From assembly GCF_030323145.1 (NCBI RefSeq), contig NZ_CP100470.1:3389001-3453000 (forward strand): DNA of 64,000 nucleotides. The letters are read 5' to 3'. Below the pieces are notes generated by a model. That model saw only the letters and a list, made by a program, of their open reading frames with translations. It ran no database searches and had not been told where the DNA came from. Of the stretch, positions 10,637-19,375 are shown one piece after another. Source of the stretch: Mesorhizobium sp. C432A. GTDB lineage: Bacteria > Pseudomonadota > Alphaproteobacteria > Rhizobiales > Rhizobiaceae. The position numbers and the translations under genes are program-made. Each line of letters begins with the position of its first letter. Positions within the stretch are counted from its first letter, which is position 1.

Positions 10637-10660
10637 CGCCCTCCCGCCAAATCGCTCTAG

Positions 10661-11671
10661 CTACTTCTCCGAAACGCCAGCCTCGGCAAAGCTCGCCATC
10701 CTTACATGGCATTCCAGCGCCGAGCGGACGATGTTGACGGCGAGGCAGGCGCCGGAGCCTTCGCCGAGCCGCATGCCGAGGTCGAGCAGCGGTGGCAGGC
10801 CGAGCGCTTCGAGCAGGCGGCGGTGGCCGGATTCGGCTGAGACATGGGCGGCGATGGTGTGGGCGAGGCCTGAGGGGTGCAGTCGCGCCAGGGGTGCTGC
10901 GGCGGCCGTGCAGACGAAACCGTCGAGCAGCACCGGCACATTGTTGTGGCGGGCGGCGAGCGTGGCGCCGAAGATGGCGGCGAGTTCGCGACCGCCAAGG
11001 GCGGCGGCGATCTTCAGCGGGTCGGACAGCGCGTCGGCATGGCGCTTGAGGCCGGATTCAATGGCGGTGACCTTGCGCTTCAGCCCGGCATCGTCGACGC
11101 CGGTGCCGCGCCCGGTCCATTTTTCAGCGCCGCCGCCGAACAGGGCGGTCGAGATGGCGGCCGCCGGTGTGGTGTTGCCGATGCCCATCTCGCCGAAACA
11201 GACGAGGTCGAGGTCTTTCGTCACCGCGTCATAGCCAGCCGAGACGGCGGCGAGAAATGTCTTTTCATCCATCGCCGGCACGGCAGTGAAATCGCCGGTC
11301 GGATGATCGAGATCGAGCGGGATGACGTCGAGTTCCGCGCCGGCGATGCGGGCCAGCTGGTTGATGGCGGCGCCGCCGCCGGCGAAATTCGCCACCATCT
11401 GCACCGTCACTTCCGACGGGAAGGCCGACACGCCTTGCGCCGTCACACCGTGGTTGCCGGCGAACACGAAGACTTTGACGCGGTCGAGTTTCGGCATGTC
11501 GCGACCCTGCCAGCGCGCCAGCCAGGCGGCGAGAGTTTCCAGCCGGCCCAGGCTGCCTTGAGGCTTGGTCAGCGTGTCCTGGCGGCGGGCGACGGCGTTG
11601 GCGGCGGTATCGCTGCCGGCAGGCAGATCGAGACAGGCGGCGCGCAGTTCGTCGAATGATTTGAATGGCAT
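10661..11671 (-). CDS. cobT: Nicotinate-nucleotide--dimethylbenzimidazole phosphoribosyltransferase
   Basis: 336 residues. It transfers phosphoribose from nicotinate mononucleotide to 5,6-dimethylbenzimidazole, making alpha-ribazole phosphate for the lower ligand of cobalamin. Recognisable segments are KPQGSLGRLETLAAWLARWQ, the phosphate-binding VFAGNHGVTAQGVSAFP and GEMGIGNTTPAAAI with the catalytic Glu region. cobT is the Salmonella name; the Pseudomonas denitrificans name is CobU, and CobT there means a cobaltochelatase subunit. It is the last gene of the locus on the minus strand, 24 bp after cobS. Confidence 0.95.
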   Translation of the reverse strand: MPFKSFDELRAACLDLPAGSDTAANAVARRQDTLTKPQGSLGRLETLAAWLARWQGRDMPKLDRVKVFVFAGNHGVTAQGVSAFPSEVTVQMVANFAGGGAAINQLARIAGAELDVIPLDLDHPTGDFTAVPAMDEKTFLAAVSAGYDAVTKDLDLVCFGEMGIGNTTPAAAISTALFGGGAEKWTGRGTGVDDAGLKRKVTAIESGLKRHADALSDPLKIAAALGGRELAAIFGATLAARHNNVPVLLDGFVCTAAAAPLARLHPSGLAHTIAAHVSAESGHRRLLEALGLPPLLDLGMRLGEGSGACLAVNIVRSALECHVRMASFAEAGVSEK

Positions 11672-11695
11672 GGGGAAGGAATCTCCGGGGAAGAA

Positions 11696-12463
11696 TCAGG
11701 ACAGGGAAACGGAAGCGACGAGCAGGACAGTGATCTCGCCCAGCTGCTGCAGGGCGCCGATCGTGTCGCCGGTGTGGCCGCCGATCTGGTTGAGGCAGAG
11801 CGCGCGCAAGGCGCTGAACACGAGAGCGAGCAAGGTCAGTGCGGCAAAGGCGCCGCCGAGCCCCAGGGTCAGAAGCGGGATGGCCCCGAGCACGGCGCCG
11901 AGAACAGCTGTCTGGGCCGAGACGGTCCCGGCGCCGGCAGACAGGCCGTCACTGCGCGCCGCCGGCGCCAGATGCATGAACGCGCCGAGCAGGCCGCGCG
12001 ATGCGGCGTGGGCGGCGATCAGCGCCAAGAGCACGCCTGTCGGATTGGCCAGTTGCGACAGCGCGCTCCAGCGGATGAGCATCGACAGGCCAAGCGCCGA
12101 AGAGCCATAGGCGCCGATGCGGCTGTCGCGCATGATCTCCAGTTTTTTATCGCGTGTCTTGCCGCCGCCAAAGCCATCTGCGACATCGGAAAGCCCGTCC
12201 TCATGCAGGCAGCCCGTGGCGAGCAGGGTTGCTGCAAGCGCAAGGGCTGCTGCCGGGCCGGGGGCAAGGCCGAGCTGTACGCCCGCGGCGTAGACGACAG
12301 CACCAGCCACAGCGACGGCGAGGCCGGCGACAGGCGCCGCCCAGATCGCATCGGCCAGGCTGCGGCCACGAAGGTCGAAGACCGGCAGCGGCAGCCGGGT
12401 GAAGAAGACGAGGCAAAGCGCGACGTCGTCGAGCGCTTGCCGGGGCGAGGGCACGGAGGTCAT
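11696..12463 (-). CDS. cobS: Adenosylcobinamide-GDP ribazoletransferase
   Basis: 255 residues, a multi-pass membrane enzyme that joins adenosylcobinamide-GDP to alpha-ribazole to give cobalamin (CobV in Pseudomonas denitrificans naming). The active-site signature is LHEDGLSDVADGFGGGKTRDKKLEIMRDSRIGAYG around residues 85-120, with acidic metal ligands; here only short parts such as HEDGLSDVADG and DSRIGAYG need quoting. Four or more hydrophobic segments follow. The start overlaps the cobB stop by 4 bp, indicating coupling. Confidence 0.93.
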   Translation of the reverse strand: MTSVPSPRQALDDVALCLVFFTRLPLPVFDLRGRSLADAIWAAPVAGLAVAVAGAVVYAAGVQLGLAPGPAAALALAATLLATGCLHEDGLSDVADGFGGGKTRDKKLEIMRDSRIGAYGSSALGLSMLIRWSALSQLANPTGVLLALIAAHAASRGLLGAFMHLAPAARSDGLSAGAGTVSAQTAVLGAVLGAIPLLTLGLGGAFAALTLLALVFSALRALCLNQIGGHTGDTIGALQQLGEITVLLVASVSLS

Positions 12464-13773
12464 GCACCCCTCGCAATGGCGTGGAAGAAGGTGCCGCTGA
12501 CATGGCCGCGGCGATAGCCGGAGGCGCCGAGCGGATTGCCCTGGCCGTCGGCGAGATCGGCCAATGGCTCGTCATTGCCGGTCGCAATCATCTGCGCATA
12601 GTGGAATTCATGGCCGCGGATCAGCGCGCCTTGCGGCCCCAGCGGACAGGCGACGCGCAGGCGTGCCTCGCGGTAGCCGAGGTTCATCTTGCGCTTGGCA
12701 AAGCTGGTGGAATGGCCGAGCAGGCCAAGCATGGCGTGCGTCTCGCCGGCCGCGTCCTCCAGCGCTTCGCCCAGCACCATGAAGCCACCGCACTCACCAT
12801 GGATCGGCTTGGTCTCGGCAAACCTGGCCATGCCAGCTCGAAAATTGGTTGCGGCCGCGAGGCTGCCGGCGTGAAGCTCGGGATAACCGCCGGGCAGCCA
12901 GCAGACATCGCAATCCTGCGCCGGTGCTTCGTCGGCGAGCGGCGAGAACGGCACGATCTCGGCGCCGGCCTGACGCCAGTGGCCGGCGACGTGCGGATAG
13001 AGGAAGGTGAAAGCGGCGTCTTCGGCGAGCGCGATTCGTTGGCCGGGCGGCTGCAAGGCATGTTCGAAACTGCCTGATGCCGGCGAAAACGGCGCGGCCA
13101 GCGCCATGATGGCGTCAAGGTCGAGGGATTTCTCGACCATGTCGGCGAGGCGGTCGAGATGCGTCATCAGGTCGGCATATTCGCCGGCCTGGACGAGGCC
13201 GAGATGGCGCTCCGGCAAATTGAGCGTGGGATCGCGCAGGATGGCACCGACGACCGGCAGGCCGAGCGTTTCGATCGCCTCGCTGCACAGCTTGCGGTGG
13301 CGCTCGCTGCCGAGACGGTTGAGCACGATTCCGGCCATGCGCACATCCGAGTCGTAGGTGGCAAAACCCTTGGCGACGGCGGCCGCCGTCGTCGACTGTC
13401 CCGAGACGTCGAGCACCAAAAGCACCGGCAGGTGGTAGAGCCGCGCCAGATCGGCGGCCGAGCCGGTGCGGCCTTGTCCGGCCGGGATGCCGTCGAACAG
13501 GCCCATGGCGCTTTCGAGGAAGAAAAAATCGGCGTCCTCGGTGGCATTGCCGGCCAACGCGTTGAGCAGGTCAGGCGACATCGCCCAGCTGTCCAGGTTG
13601 ACGCCGGACAGGCCAGTGGCGGCGGTATGAAAACCCGGATCGATATAGTCGGGGCCGGACTTGGCGCCGCGCACCTTGATGCCGCGCCGGGCGAGCGCGC
13701 GCAAAATGCCGATGGTGACGCTGGTCTTGCCGGAGCCGGAACGCGGCGCGCCGATGATGATGGCGCGGGTCAT
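12460..13773 (-). CDS. cobB: Hydrogenobyrinic acid a,c-diamide synthase (cobyrinate a,c-diamide synthase)
   Basis: 437 residues. ATP- and glutamine-dependent amidation of the a and c side chains of hydrogenobyrinic acid, the step before cobalt insertion in the aerobic pathway. The N-terminal DTB synthetase-like P-loop is APRSGSGKTSVTIG. The C-terminal type 1 glutamine amidotransferase domain has the nucleophilic Cys in IHGECGGFMVLG, preceded by WLPGGYPELH. Overlaps: 4 bp with cobA upstream and 4 bp with cobS downstream. Confidence 0.95.
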   Translation of the reverse strand: MTRAIIIGAPRSGSGKTSVTIGILRALARRGIKVRGAKSGPDYIDPGFHTAATGLSGVNLDSWAMSPDLLNALAGNATEDADFFFLESAMGLFDGIPAGQGRTGSAADLARLYHLPVLLVLDVSGQSTTAAAVAKGFATYDSDVRMAGIVLNRLGSERHRKLCSEAIETLGLPVVGAILRDPTLNLPERHLGLVQAGEYADLMTHLDRLADMVEKSLDLDAIMALAAPFSPASGSFEHALQPPGQRIALAEDAAFTFLYPHVAGHWRQAGAEIVPFSPLADEAPAQDCDVCWLPGGYPELHAGSLAAATNFRAGMARFAETKPIHGECGGFMVLGEALEDAAGETHAMLGLLGHSTSFAKRKMNLGYREARLRVACPLGPQGALIRGHEFHYAQMIATGNDEPLADLADGQGNPLGASGYRRGHVSGTFFHAIARGA

Positions 13774-14582
13774 GCATTACCCGCCAGTGCTGCGCGCATG
13801 GCGACGATGCCGCCGACGACAATGAGGGCCGGCGAGGCCAATTCCGCCGCGGCGGCCGCTTCGGAAATGGTGGCGAGTGTCGCGACGACGGTCCGCTCCT
13901 GCGGTGTCGTCGCCGAAACGATGACAGCCGCCGGCGTCGACGGCGCCAGCCCGCCTTCGAGCAGCGACGCGGCGATAACAGGCAGATTGGCCATGCCCAT
14001 ATAGATGACCACCGGCTGGCCGGTGCGGGCGATCGCGCCCCAGTCGAGATCGTCATCGGTGCCGGCGGCATGACCTGTCGCCAGAATGATCGCCTTGTTG
14101 ATGCCGCGCATGGTTGCGGGAATGCCGGTGGCGGCCAGCGCGCTCAGCCCCGATGTCAGGCCGGGCATGACGCGGAAAGGGATTTTTTCGCGCGCCAGCG
14201 CCAGCGCCTCTTCGCCGCCGCGGCCGAAAATATAGGGATCGCCGCCCTTCAGCCGGACGACGCGGCGGCCCTCGCGTGCCAGCCGCACCAGCAAAGCGGT
14301 GATGTCGTCCTGCTTCATCGACGGCTTGCCGCCGCGCTTTCCCGCAAAGAACAGTTCGGCCTTTTCCGCGACAGCGACGACGTCGGGCGAGACCAGCGCG
14401 TCGTAGACCAGCGCATCTGCCTCGGCTAAAGCCGCCAGCACTTCCAGCGTCAGGCAGCCGGGATCGCCGGGACCGGCGCCGGCCAGCCAGACATGGCCCG
14501 GCTCAAGCCGGCGCGGCTTGAAGTTCAGCCGTGCAAGCGCCTGTTCGAGCGTCGGGTTTTCGCTTTTGGTCTTGCCGCTCAC
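13770..14582 (-). CDS. cobA: Uroporphyrinogen-III C-methyltransferase (SUMT)
   Basis: 270 residues from GTG 14582, whose GTGA overlaps the cobM stop; the long open frame upstream is the shadow of cobM and was ignored. It performs the two SAM-dependent methylations (C2, C7) of uroporphyrinogen III to precorrin-2, the entry to the corrin branch. Motifs: SAM-binding [41 protein letters not shown] and [11 protein letters not shown]. There is an N-terminal extension of about 25 residues before the conserved domain. No CysG-type oxidase/chelatase domain is fused, as usual in rhizobia. Confidence 0.94.
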   Translation of the reverse strand: MSGKTKSENPTLEQALARLNFKPRRLEPGHVWLAGAGPGDPGCLTLEVLAALAEADALVYDALVSPDVVAVAEKAELFFAGKRGGKPSMKQDDITALLVRLAREGRRVVRLKGGDPYIFGRGGEEALALAREKIPFRVMPGLTSGLSALAATGIPATMRGINKAIILATGHAAGTDDDLDWGAIARTGQPVVIYMGMANLPVIAASLLEGGLAPSTPAAVIVSATTPQERTVVATLATISEAAAAAELASPALIVVGGIVAMRAALAGNA

Positions 14583-15343
14583 AATCCGTCCCGCCCGCGA
14601 AAACGCCGCTGGTAGTGGGCGTCGTACAATGAACTCTCGCCAAAACCTTCGGCTGCCAGCGAGCGGCCGACGAAGATGATCGCCGTGCGCTCCATGGGAT
14701 CGGCGGCGAGCAGCGCCTCGATGGTCGCTAGCGTGCCGGTCAGCACGCGCTCGTCCGGCCATGAAGCGCGAAAGACGATCGCCACCGGGCAATCGCCGCC
14801 ATAATGCGGCGACAATTCGGCGACGACGCGATCGATGGCGTGGATGGCGAGATGAATGGCCAGTGTGGCGCCGGTGCGGCCGAAGCCGGCCAGCGTTTCG
14901 CCCGGCGGCATTTTCGAGGCGCGGCCGGAGACGCGGGTCAGCACCAGGCTTTGCGCCACCTCGGGAATGGTCAGTTCGCGGCGAAGGGCTGCGGCTGCGG
15001 CGGCGAAAGAGGGAACGCCCGGCGTCAGCGTGTAAGGAATGCCGTGTTTTTCCAGCCGGCGGATCTGCTCGGCCACGGCGCTCCACACCGAGAGGTCGCC
15101 GGAATGCAGGCGGGCGACATCGTGGCCGGCCTGGTGGGCTGTCACATATTCGACCTCGATTTCGTCGAGTGACATCGGCGCCGTATCGATCAGTTTGGTC
15201 CCCGGTGCGCAGTGTTGCAGCAATTCCGGCGCGACGATCGAGCCGGCATGCAGACAGACCGGGCAGCTTGCCAGCAGCTTGGCGCCGCGCAGTGTGATGA
15301 GGTCGGCGGCACCGGGACCGGCGCCGATGAAATGCACGGTCAT
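14579..15343 (-). CDS. cobM: Precorrin-4 C11-methyltransferase
   Basis: 254 residues. SAM-dependent methylation at C11 of precorrin-4 to give precorrin-5. Motifs of the tetrapyrrole methylase fold: [41 protein letters not shown] and [14 protein letters not shown]. The start overlaps cobE and the stop overlaps cobA, each by 4 bp. Confidence 0.95.
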   Translation of the reverse strand: MTVHFIGAGPGAADLITLRGAKLLASCPVCLHAGSIVAPELLQHCAPGTKLIDTAPMSLDEIEVEYVTAHQAGHDVARLHSGDLSVWSAVAEQIRRLEKHGIPYTLTPGVPSFAAAAAALRRELTIPEVAQSLVLTRVSGRASKMPPGETLAGFGRTGATLAIHLAIHAIDRVVAELSPHYGGDCPVAIVFRASWPDERVLTGTLATIEALLAADPMERTAIIFVGRSLAAEGFGESSLYDAHYQRRFRGRDGL

Positions 15344-15726
15344 GGCGCGTCTCCGCTGATGGCGATGGCGCAGGTGACCGAGCCGAGCACGGTGCGCGGA
15401 CCAAGCAGCTTTGCACCGGGGCCGGCAACGGCAAGGGCGGAGGCTTCTGAGACGGAGGGTGTGCCGGCGAGGTCTTGCGAGAGATCGGATTTGCTGAGTG
15501 CCTCCGACGAGACGGCCTGAAGTGCTGCGTCATCAACGATGATGACGGGAAGGTTGAGCGTGCGGCCAGCGGCAGAGATCGCTTCTTCGTCTTTCTTGAG
15601 CGCGGCGGTGGCCAAGGCCGACAGCGCCGTTATCGCCAGCCCGTGCGCTTCGAGGGCGGTTTCGATCGCCGCGAGCACGTCTTCGACGCTCACGCCCTTC
15701 CGGCTGCCGATGCCCGCCACCATCAT
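15340..15726 (-). CDS. cobE: CobE / CbiG C-terminal-domain cobalamin biosynthesis protein
   Basis: 128 residues beginning at ATG 15726, where ATGA overlaps the cobL stop. The domain is recognisable from [20 protein letters not shown] (family pattern GIGxRxGxxxxxI) and the central [14 protein letters not shown]. In Pseudomonas denitrificans CobE is required for cobalamin synthesis and has been linked to corrin intermediates, but its biochemical role is not settled. It is the equivalent of the C-terminal half of anaerobic-pathway CbiG; no N-terminal half is present, fitting an aerobic pathway. Confidence 0.9.
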   Translation of the reverse strand: MMVAGIGSRKGVSVEDVLAAIETALEAHGLAITALSALATAALKKDEEAISAAGRTLNLPVIIVDDAALQAVSSEALSKSDLSQDLAGTPSVSEASALAVAGPGAKLLGPRTVLGSVTCAIAISGDAP

Positions 15727-16949
15727 GGCTTCACCCAGCTCCACTGGGTGACCGGCATGGCCGGGCGCCAGGCCTGCATCGAACCGACAGGAGAAGCGCG
15801 GGAAATGGTGATGCGGGTGAGGTCGCCGCCGCGCTTGATGTGCTCCGCGAGAAGCAGCGCCTCCATCTCCAGCGTCACCGCATTGGCAACGAGACGGCCA
15901 CGGGATGGCAGCGCCTTGATGGCGGCGTTCAGTACGCCGGCGTCGCTGCCACCTCCGCCGATGAAGATCGCATCCGGCGTGTCCAGCCCGGCCAGTGCCT
16001 TGGGCGCCGACCCTTCCACCACGACAAGACCGGGCACGCCGCAATGCGCGGCGTTGCGGACGATGCGGGCGGCGCGGTCGCTGTTGGCCTCGATGGCGAT
16101 GGCGCGCATCGAGGGATGGGCGAGCATCCATTCGATGCCGATGGAGCCGGAACCGGCGCCGATGTCCCACAGCAATTCGCCACGCCTCGGCGCCAGCGCC
16201 GCAAGCGTGATGGCGCGGATGTCGTGCTTGGTGATCTGGCCGTCGTGCTCGAACAGATGGTCGGCGCGGCCAACGGTCAGCGGCAGGATGCGGGCCTCTT
16301 GTGTCGATTCAAGCTCAAGCGCCAGCACGTTGAGCGGATTGATGTCTCTGAGATCGAAAGCGTCGGCACGTGCCGAGCGAAGCTTCTCGTTCGGTCCGCC
16401 CAGCGCTTCCAAAACCGTCAGCCGCGAAGCGCCGAAATCGAGCTCTACGAGCAGGCGCGCGATTGCTGTGGGTGCATCGCCGTCCGATGTCAGCGCCAGG
16501 ATGCGCGCGCTGGGATGCAGCAGCGGCCGGATCAGGTCGAGCGGCCTTCCATGCAGCGAGATCGTCTCGATGTCCTGCAACGCCCAGCCGAGCCGGGCGG
16601 CAGCCAGCGAAATCGCCGATGGCGCGGGGATGACATGCATCTCTTCAGGCTTGACCTTGCGGGCAAGGGTGGCGCCGACGCCGTGGAAGAATGGATCACC
16701 GGAGGCGAGCACGCAGACGCGCCGGCCGGCCAGCGCCAGCACGTCAGCAATGCCGGCATCGAAGGGCACCGGCCATGGGCGCTGCTCACCCTTGATGAGC
16801 GAAGCTACCAGCGCCAGATGCCGCTTGCCGCCGAAGACGGTCTCGGCGTCAGCGATCTGCCGCTTGGCCTCGTCGCCGAGACCCGCTAAACCGTCCTCGC
16901 CGATGCCGACGAATGCAAGCCATTTTGGCGTGGGCTGTTTTTTTGACAT
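15723..16949 (-). CDS. cobL: Precorrin-6Y C5,15-methyltransferase (decarboxylating)
   Basis: 408 residues from ATG 16949. It is a fusion enzyme that methylates C5 and C15 of precorrin-6Y and removes the acetate side chain at C12. The N-terminal CbiE half has LAFVGIGEDGLAGLGDEA and VLASGDPFFHGVGATL; the C-terminal CbiT half has LLWDIGAGSGSIGIEW and the FIGGGGSD loop. An in-frame upstream extension runs through a palindromic repeat and was rejected. It heads the second minus-strand run of the locus, divergent from cobK. Confidence 0.95.
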   Translation of the reverse strand: MSKKQPTPKWLAFVGIGEDGLAGLGDEAKRQIADAETVFGGKRHLALVASLIKGEQRPWPVPFDAGIADVLALAGRRVCVLASGDPFFHGVGATLARKVKPEEMHVIPAPSAISLAAARLGWALQDIETISLHGRPLDLIRPLLHPSARILALTSDGDAPTAIARLLVELDFGASRLTVLEALGGPNEKLRSARADAFDLRDINPLNVLALELESTQEARILPLTVGRADHLFEHDGQITKHDIRAITLAALAPRRGELLWDIGAGSGSIGIEWMLAHPSMRAIAIEANSDRAARIVRNAAHCGVPGLVVVEGSAPKALAGLDTPDAIFIGGGGSDAGVLNAAIKALPSRGRLVANAVTLEMEALLLAEHIKRGGDLTRITISRASPVGSMQAWRPAMPVTQWSWVKP

Positions 16950-16954
16950 GTCGC

Positions 16955-17085
16955 GCCGCCCCTCATCCGCCTGCCGGCACCTTCTCCCCGTGTAGTAATG
17001 GGGAGAAGGGAGACGCTCCGGCGCTGACGCCTCCCTCTCCCCGTTCTTCACGGGGAGAGGGTAGGGGTGAGGGGCAGCGCCGACG
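16955..17085. repeat. Composite GC-rich palindromic repeat between cobL and cobK
   Basis: Two adjacent hairpins: CCTTCTCCCCGTG...ATGGGGAGAAGG around 16979-17010 and CCCTCTCCCCGT...ACGGGGAGAGGG around 17034-17063. Outer CCCCTCA and TGAGGGG segments enclose them. This resembles the dispersed short palindromes common between rhizobial genes. It fills nearly the whole cobL-cobK divergent gap, so it may contain or displace their promoters. Confidence 0.75.
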
Positions 17086-17103
17086 CTGTTCAACATGGTG
17101 CTC

Positions 17104-17877
17104 ATGAAGAAGATTCTGATCCTTGGCGGCACGATAGAAGCGCGCCAATTGGCCGAAAAACTGGTGGAAGATTTCCGTGTCACCTTGTCGCTGGCCGGCC
17201 GCACCGAAAGCCCGGTCGCGCAAGGCGTGCCGGTGCGCAGCGGCGGATTTGGCGGCGCCGACGGGCTGGCCGCCTATCTCAGGGAGGCGGGCATCGACCT
17301 GCTGATCGACGCCACGCATCCCTATGCCGCGCGAATTTCCGCCAATGCGGCGCAAGCCGCGCAAATGACCGGCGTGCCGATCCTTGCTTTGCGCCGCCCT
17401 GGCTGGGAGCCTGTCGATGGCGACCGCTGGACGCAGGCCGATACGACAGGCGATGCGGTGCACGCGCTTGGACCGGCGCCGCGCCGTATCTTCCTGGCGC
17501 TTGGTCGCCAAGAGGTCGCGGCTTTCGAGGCGGCGCCGCAGCATCACTACCTCATCCGCAGCGTCGATCCGGTCGAGCCGAAACTGGCGGTGCCGGATGC
17601 GGCCTACCTTCCGGCGCGCGGGCCATTCCGCGAGGCGGATGAACGCGCACTGCTCGAGGAGCACCGCATCGATGTCGTCGTATCCAAGAACAGCGGCGGC
17701 GAGGCCACCTACGGCAAGATCGCCGCGGCGCGGGCGCTCGGTATCGAGGTGGTGATGGTGCGCAGGCCCTTCCTGCCGGAGGTGCCTTCGACCGAGACCG
17801 TCGATGAACTCGCCGCTCTTGTTGATAAATTTTGGGTCGATCATTTGCTCGACCCCGTCGCGGAGCGCGGCGTGTAG
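17104..17877 (+). CDS. cobK: Precorrin-6A reductase
   Basis: 257 residues. NADPH-dependent reduction of precorrin-6A to dihydroprecorrin-6. Motifs: the N-terminal KILILGGTIEARQLAEKL, LLIDATHPYAARISANA, FLALGRQEV and the C-terminal VVSKNSGGEATYGKI. An ATG at 17095 three codons earlier is an alternative start; neither has a convincing ribosome binding site. It is the only cob gene on the plus strand and its 3' end overlaps convergent cobJ by 37 bp, so the two transcripts are antisense there. Confidence 0.93.
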   Translation: MKKILILGGTIEARQLAEKLVEDFRVTLSLAGRTESPVAQGVPVRSGGFGGADGLAAYLREAGIDLLIDATHPYAARISANAAQAAQMTGVPILALRRPGWEPVDGDRWTQADTTGDAVHALGPAPRRIFLALGRQEVAAFEAAPQHHYLIRSVDPVEPKLAVPDAAYLPARGPFREADERALLEEHRIDVVVSKNSGGEATYGKIAAARALGIEVVMVRRPFLPEVPSTETVDELAALVDKFWVDHLLDPVAERGV

Positions 17878-18605
17878 ACCAGCGCCGGTTTGTCGCCGCG
17901 CTTGATGATCCGTGTTTCCGGCGAACCGATGATGATGCAGGTCGCCATGTCGGCCTTTTGCGCGTCGACATCGGCCAGCAAAAAGACCTCGATGCGCTCG
18001 TCCGGGCGGCCGGCGGCGCGGCCGAAGATGACCGGCGTGGTGCCGGGCAGGATGGCGCGCAGGCATTCGAAGGCACGGCCGAGCTGCCAAGGGCGCGCCT
18101 TGCTGATCGGATTGTAGAGCGCGATGACGAAGCCGGCGCCGGCGGCAGCGAGCAGGCGCAGTTCGATCAGCTCCCACGGTTTGAGATTGTCGGATAGCGA
18201 GATGGCGCAGAAATCATGGCCGAGCGGGGCGCCGATGCGGGCGGCGACAGCCAGCATCGCAGTGATGCCCGGCACGACGGCGACATCGACCGCGCGCCAC
18301 TCGGCCGGACCGGCCTCGATCGCCTCACAGACCGCGGCGGCCATGGCAAAGACGCCGGGATCGCCGCCGGAAACGACGGCGACGTCATGGCCCTCGGCGG
18401 CCTTGACCAGCGCGTCCTTGGAGCGGGCGAGTTCCTCGCGATTGTCCGAGGCGACGCGGGTCTGGTCCGGGCGAAGATCAAGCCGGTCGAGATACGGCTT
18501 GTAGCCATAGAAGAACTTTGCCTCGGCGACGGCGCGGCTGGCTTGCGGCGTCACTTGATCGGCATTGCCGGGCCCAAGGCCGATGACGGTTAGGCGGCCG
18601 CTCAT
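17841..18605 (-). CDS. cobJ: Precorrin-3B C17-methyltransferase
   Basis: 254 residues. Methylates C17 and contracts the ring of precorrin-3B to precorrin-4. Motifs: TVIGLGPGNADQVTPQA at the N-terminus, VVSGGDPGVFAMAAAV, VVPGITAMLAVAARIGAPL, and ALYNPISKARPWQL. The start overlaps cobI by 4 bp. It closes the riboswitch-proximal run of cob genes; convergent cobK overlaps its last codons. Confidence 0.95.
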   Translation of the reverse strand: MSGRLTVIGLGPGNADQVTPQASRAVAEAKFFYGYKPYLDRLDLRPDQTRVASDNREELARSKDALVKAAEGHDVAVVSGGDPGVFAMAAAVCEAIEAGPAEWRAVDVAVVPGITAMLAVAARIGAPLGHDFCAISLSDNLKPWELIELRLLAAAGAGFVIALYNPISKARPWQLGRAFECLRAILPGTTPVIFGRAAGRPDERIEVFLLADVDAQKADMATCIIIGSPETRIIKRGDKPALVYTPRSATGSSK

Positions 18606-19375
18606 GGCTTGGCTCCCATGACGCCAGGCCGGCCGGACCAGCCGGCAACCAGCACGATGGCGAAATAGGGCGCCTTGTCGTCCGGCTTGTCGGCAAGCTT
18701 CATCGTGATGCTGCCGGCCATGGTGCCGCGCTCGACATAGACGGCGCGGGCGAGCTTGCCGGTGGCCTCCAGCGCCCGCCTGATCTTGGGCAGGTTGCGG
18801 CCGACCTTCATGATGACGGCGGCATCGGTGTCGGCGAGACGGCGTGTCAGTTCGAATTCGCTCATCGTGCCGGGCAAAACCGTCAGCACATCGTCGCCCT
18901 GGACGATCGGCACGCCGGTCTGCGACCAGCAGCCCGACATGGCGGTGACGCCGGGGATGACTTCGGTCGGGAAGCGATGGGCGAGGCGGACATGCAGGTG
19001 CATGTAGGAGCCGTAGAACAGCGGGTCGCCTTCGGAGAGCACGGCGACCATGCGGCCGGCTTCGAGGTGTTCGGCGACCTTCTCGGCCGACTCCTCGTAG
19101 AAATCGGTGATCTGCGAACGGTAGTCGTCGTGATCCTTGTCGATCTCGGTGGTGACGGGGTAGAGCAGCGGCAGTTCCAGCATATCCGGCCGGAAGCGCG
19201 CCTCGACGATGGCGCGCGCGTTGCTGTTGTTGCCGCGCTTGGCGAAGTAGGCGACTACATCGGCCTCGGCCAGGACGCGCGCGGCCTTCAGCGTCAGCAG
19301 CTCGGGGTCGCCAGGCCCCGTGCCGACGCCGACAAGACGGCCTTTTGCCAGATCTTCTTTGACGGCTGCGTTCAC
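18602..19375 (-). CDS. cobI: Precorrin-2 C20-methyltransferase
   Basis: 257 residues from GTG 19375, overlapping the cobH stop as GTGA; the frame upstream of it is a shadow of cobH. SAM-dependent C20 methylation of precorrin-2 to precorrin-3A. Motifs: LVGVGTGPGDPELLTLKAA, VLSEGDPLFYGSYM, VIPGVTAMSGCWSQ and MKVGRNLPKI. It is coupled to cobH and cobJ by 4-bp overlaps. Confidence 0.95.
   Translation of the reverse strand: MNAAVKEDLAKGRLVGVGTGPGDPELLTLKAARVLAEADVVAYFAKRGNNSNARAIVEARFRPDMLELPLLYPVTTEIDKDHDDYRSQITDFYEESAEKVAEHLEAGRMVAVLSEGDPLFYGSYMHLHVRLAHRFPTEVIPGVTAMSGCWSQTGVPIVQGDDVLTVLPGTMSEFELTRRLADTDAAVIMKVGRNLPKIRRALEATGKLARAVYVERGTMAGSITMKLADKPDDKAPYFAIVLVAGWSGRPGVMGAKP

Noticed and set aside
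10441..10640. Possible second cobalamin riboswitch near the end of the locus (AGCCCGGAA-like string)
   Set aside because: The CCGCAACTG and GCCACTGG blocks are absent and no cob gene starts in the right direction.
10578..10660. A minus-strand short frame after cobT ending in a GIPGWW-type motif
   Set aside because: About 30 codons without a good start; the resemblance to the GIPGWW motif of DUF3025 proteins is too short to call a gene fragment.
11774..12517. Long frames opposite cobS, cobB and many nuo genes
   Set aside because: These are third-position GC shadows; the opposite strand has complete conserved proteins.
13770..15536. A 588-codon open frame containing cobA
   Set aside because: The part upstream of GTG 14582 is Arg/Pro-rich shadow of cobM; the GTGA overlap with the cobM stop gives a normal 270-residue CobA.
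16979..17063. CRISPR-like appearance of repeated GGGGAGA blocks
   Set aside because: The blocks are hairpin arms in inverted orientation, not direct repeats with regular unique spacers.
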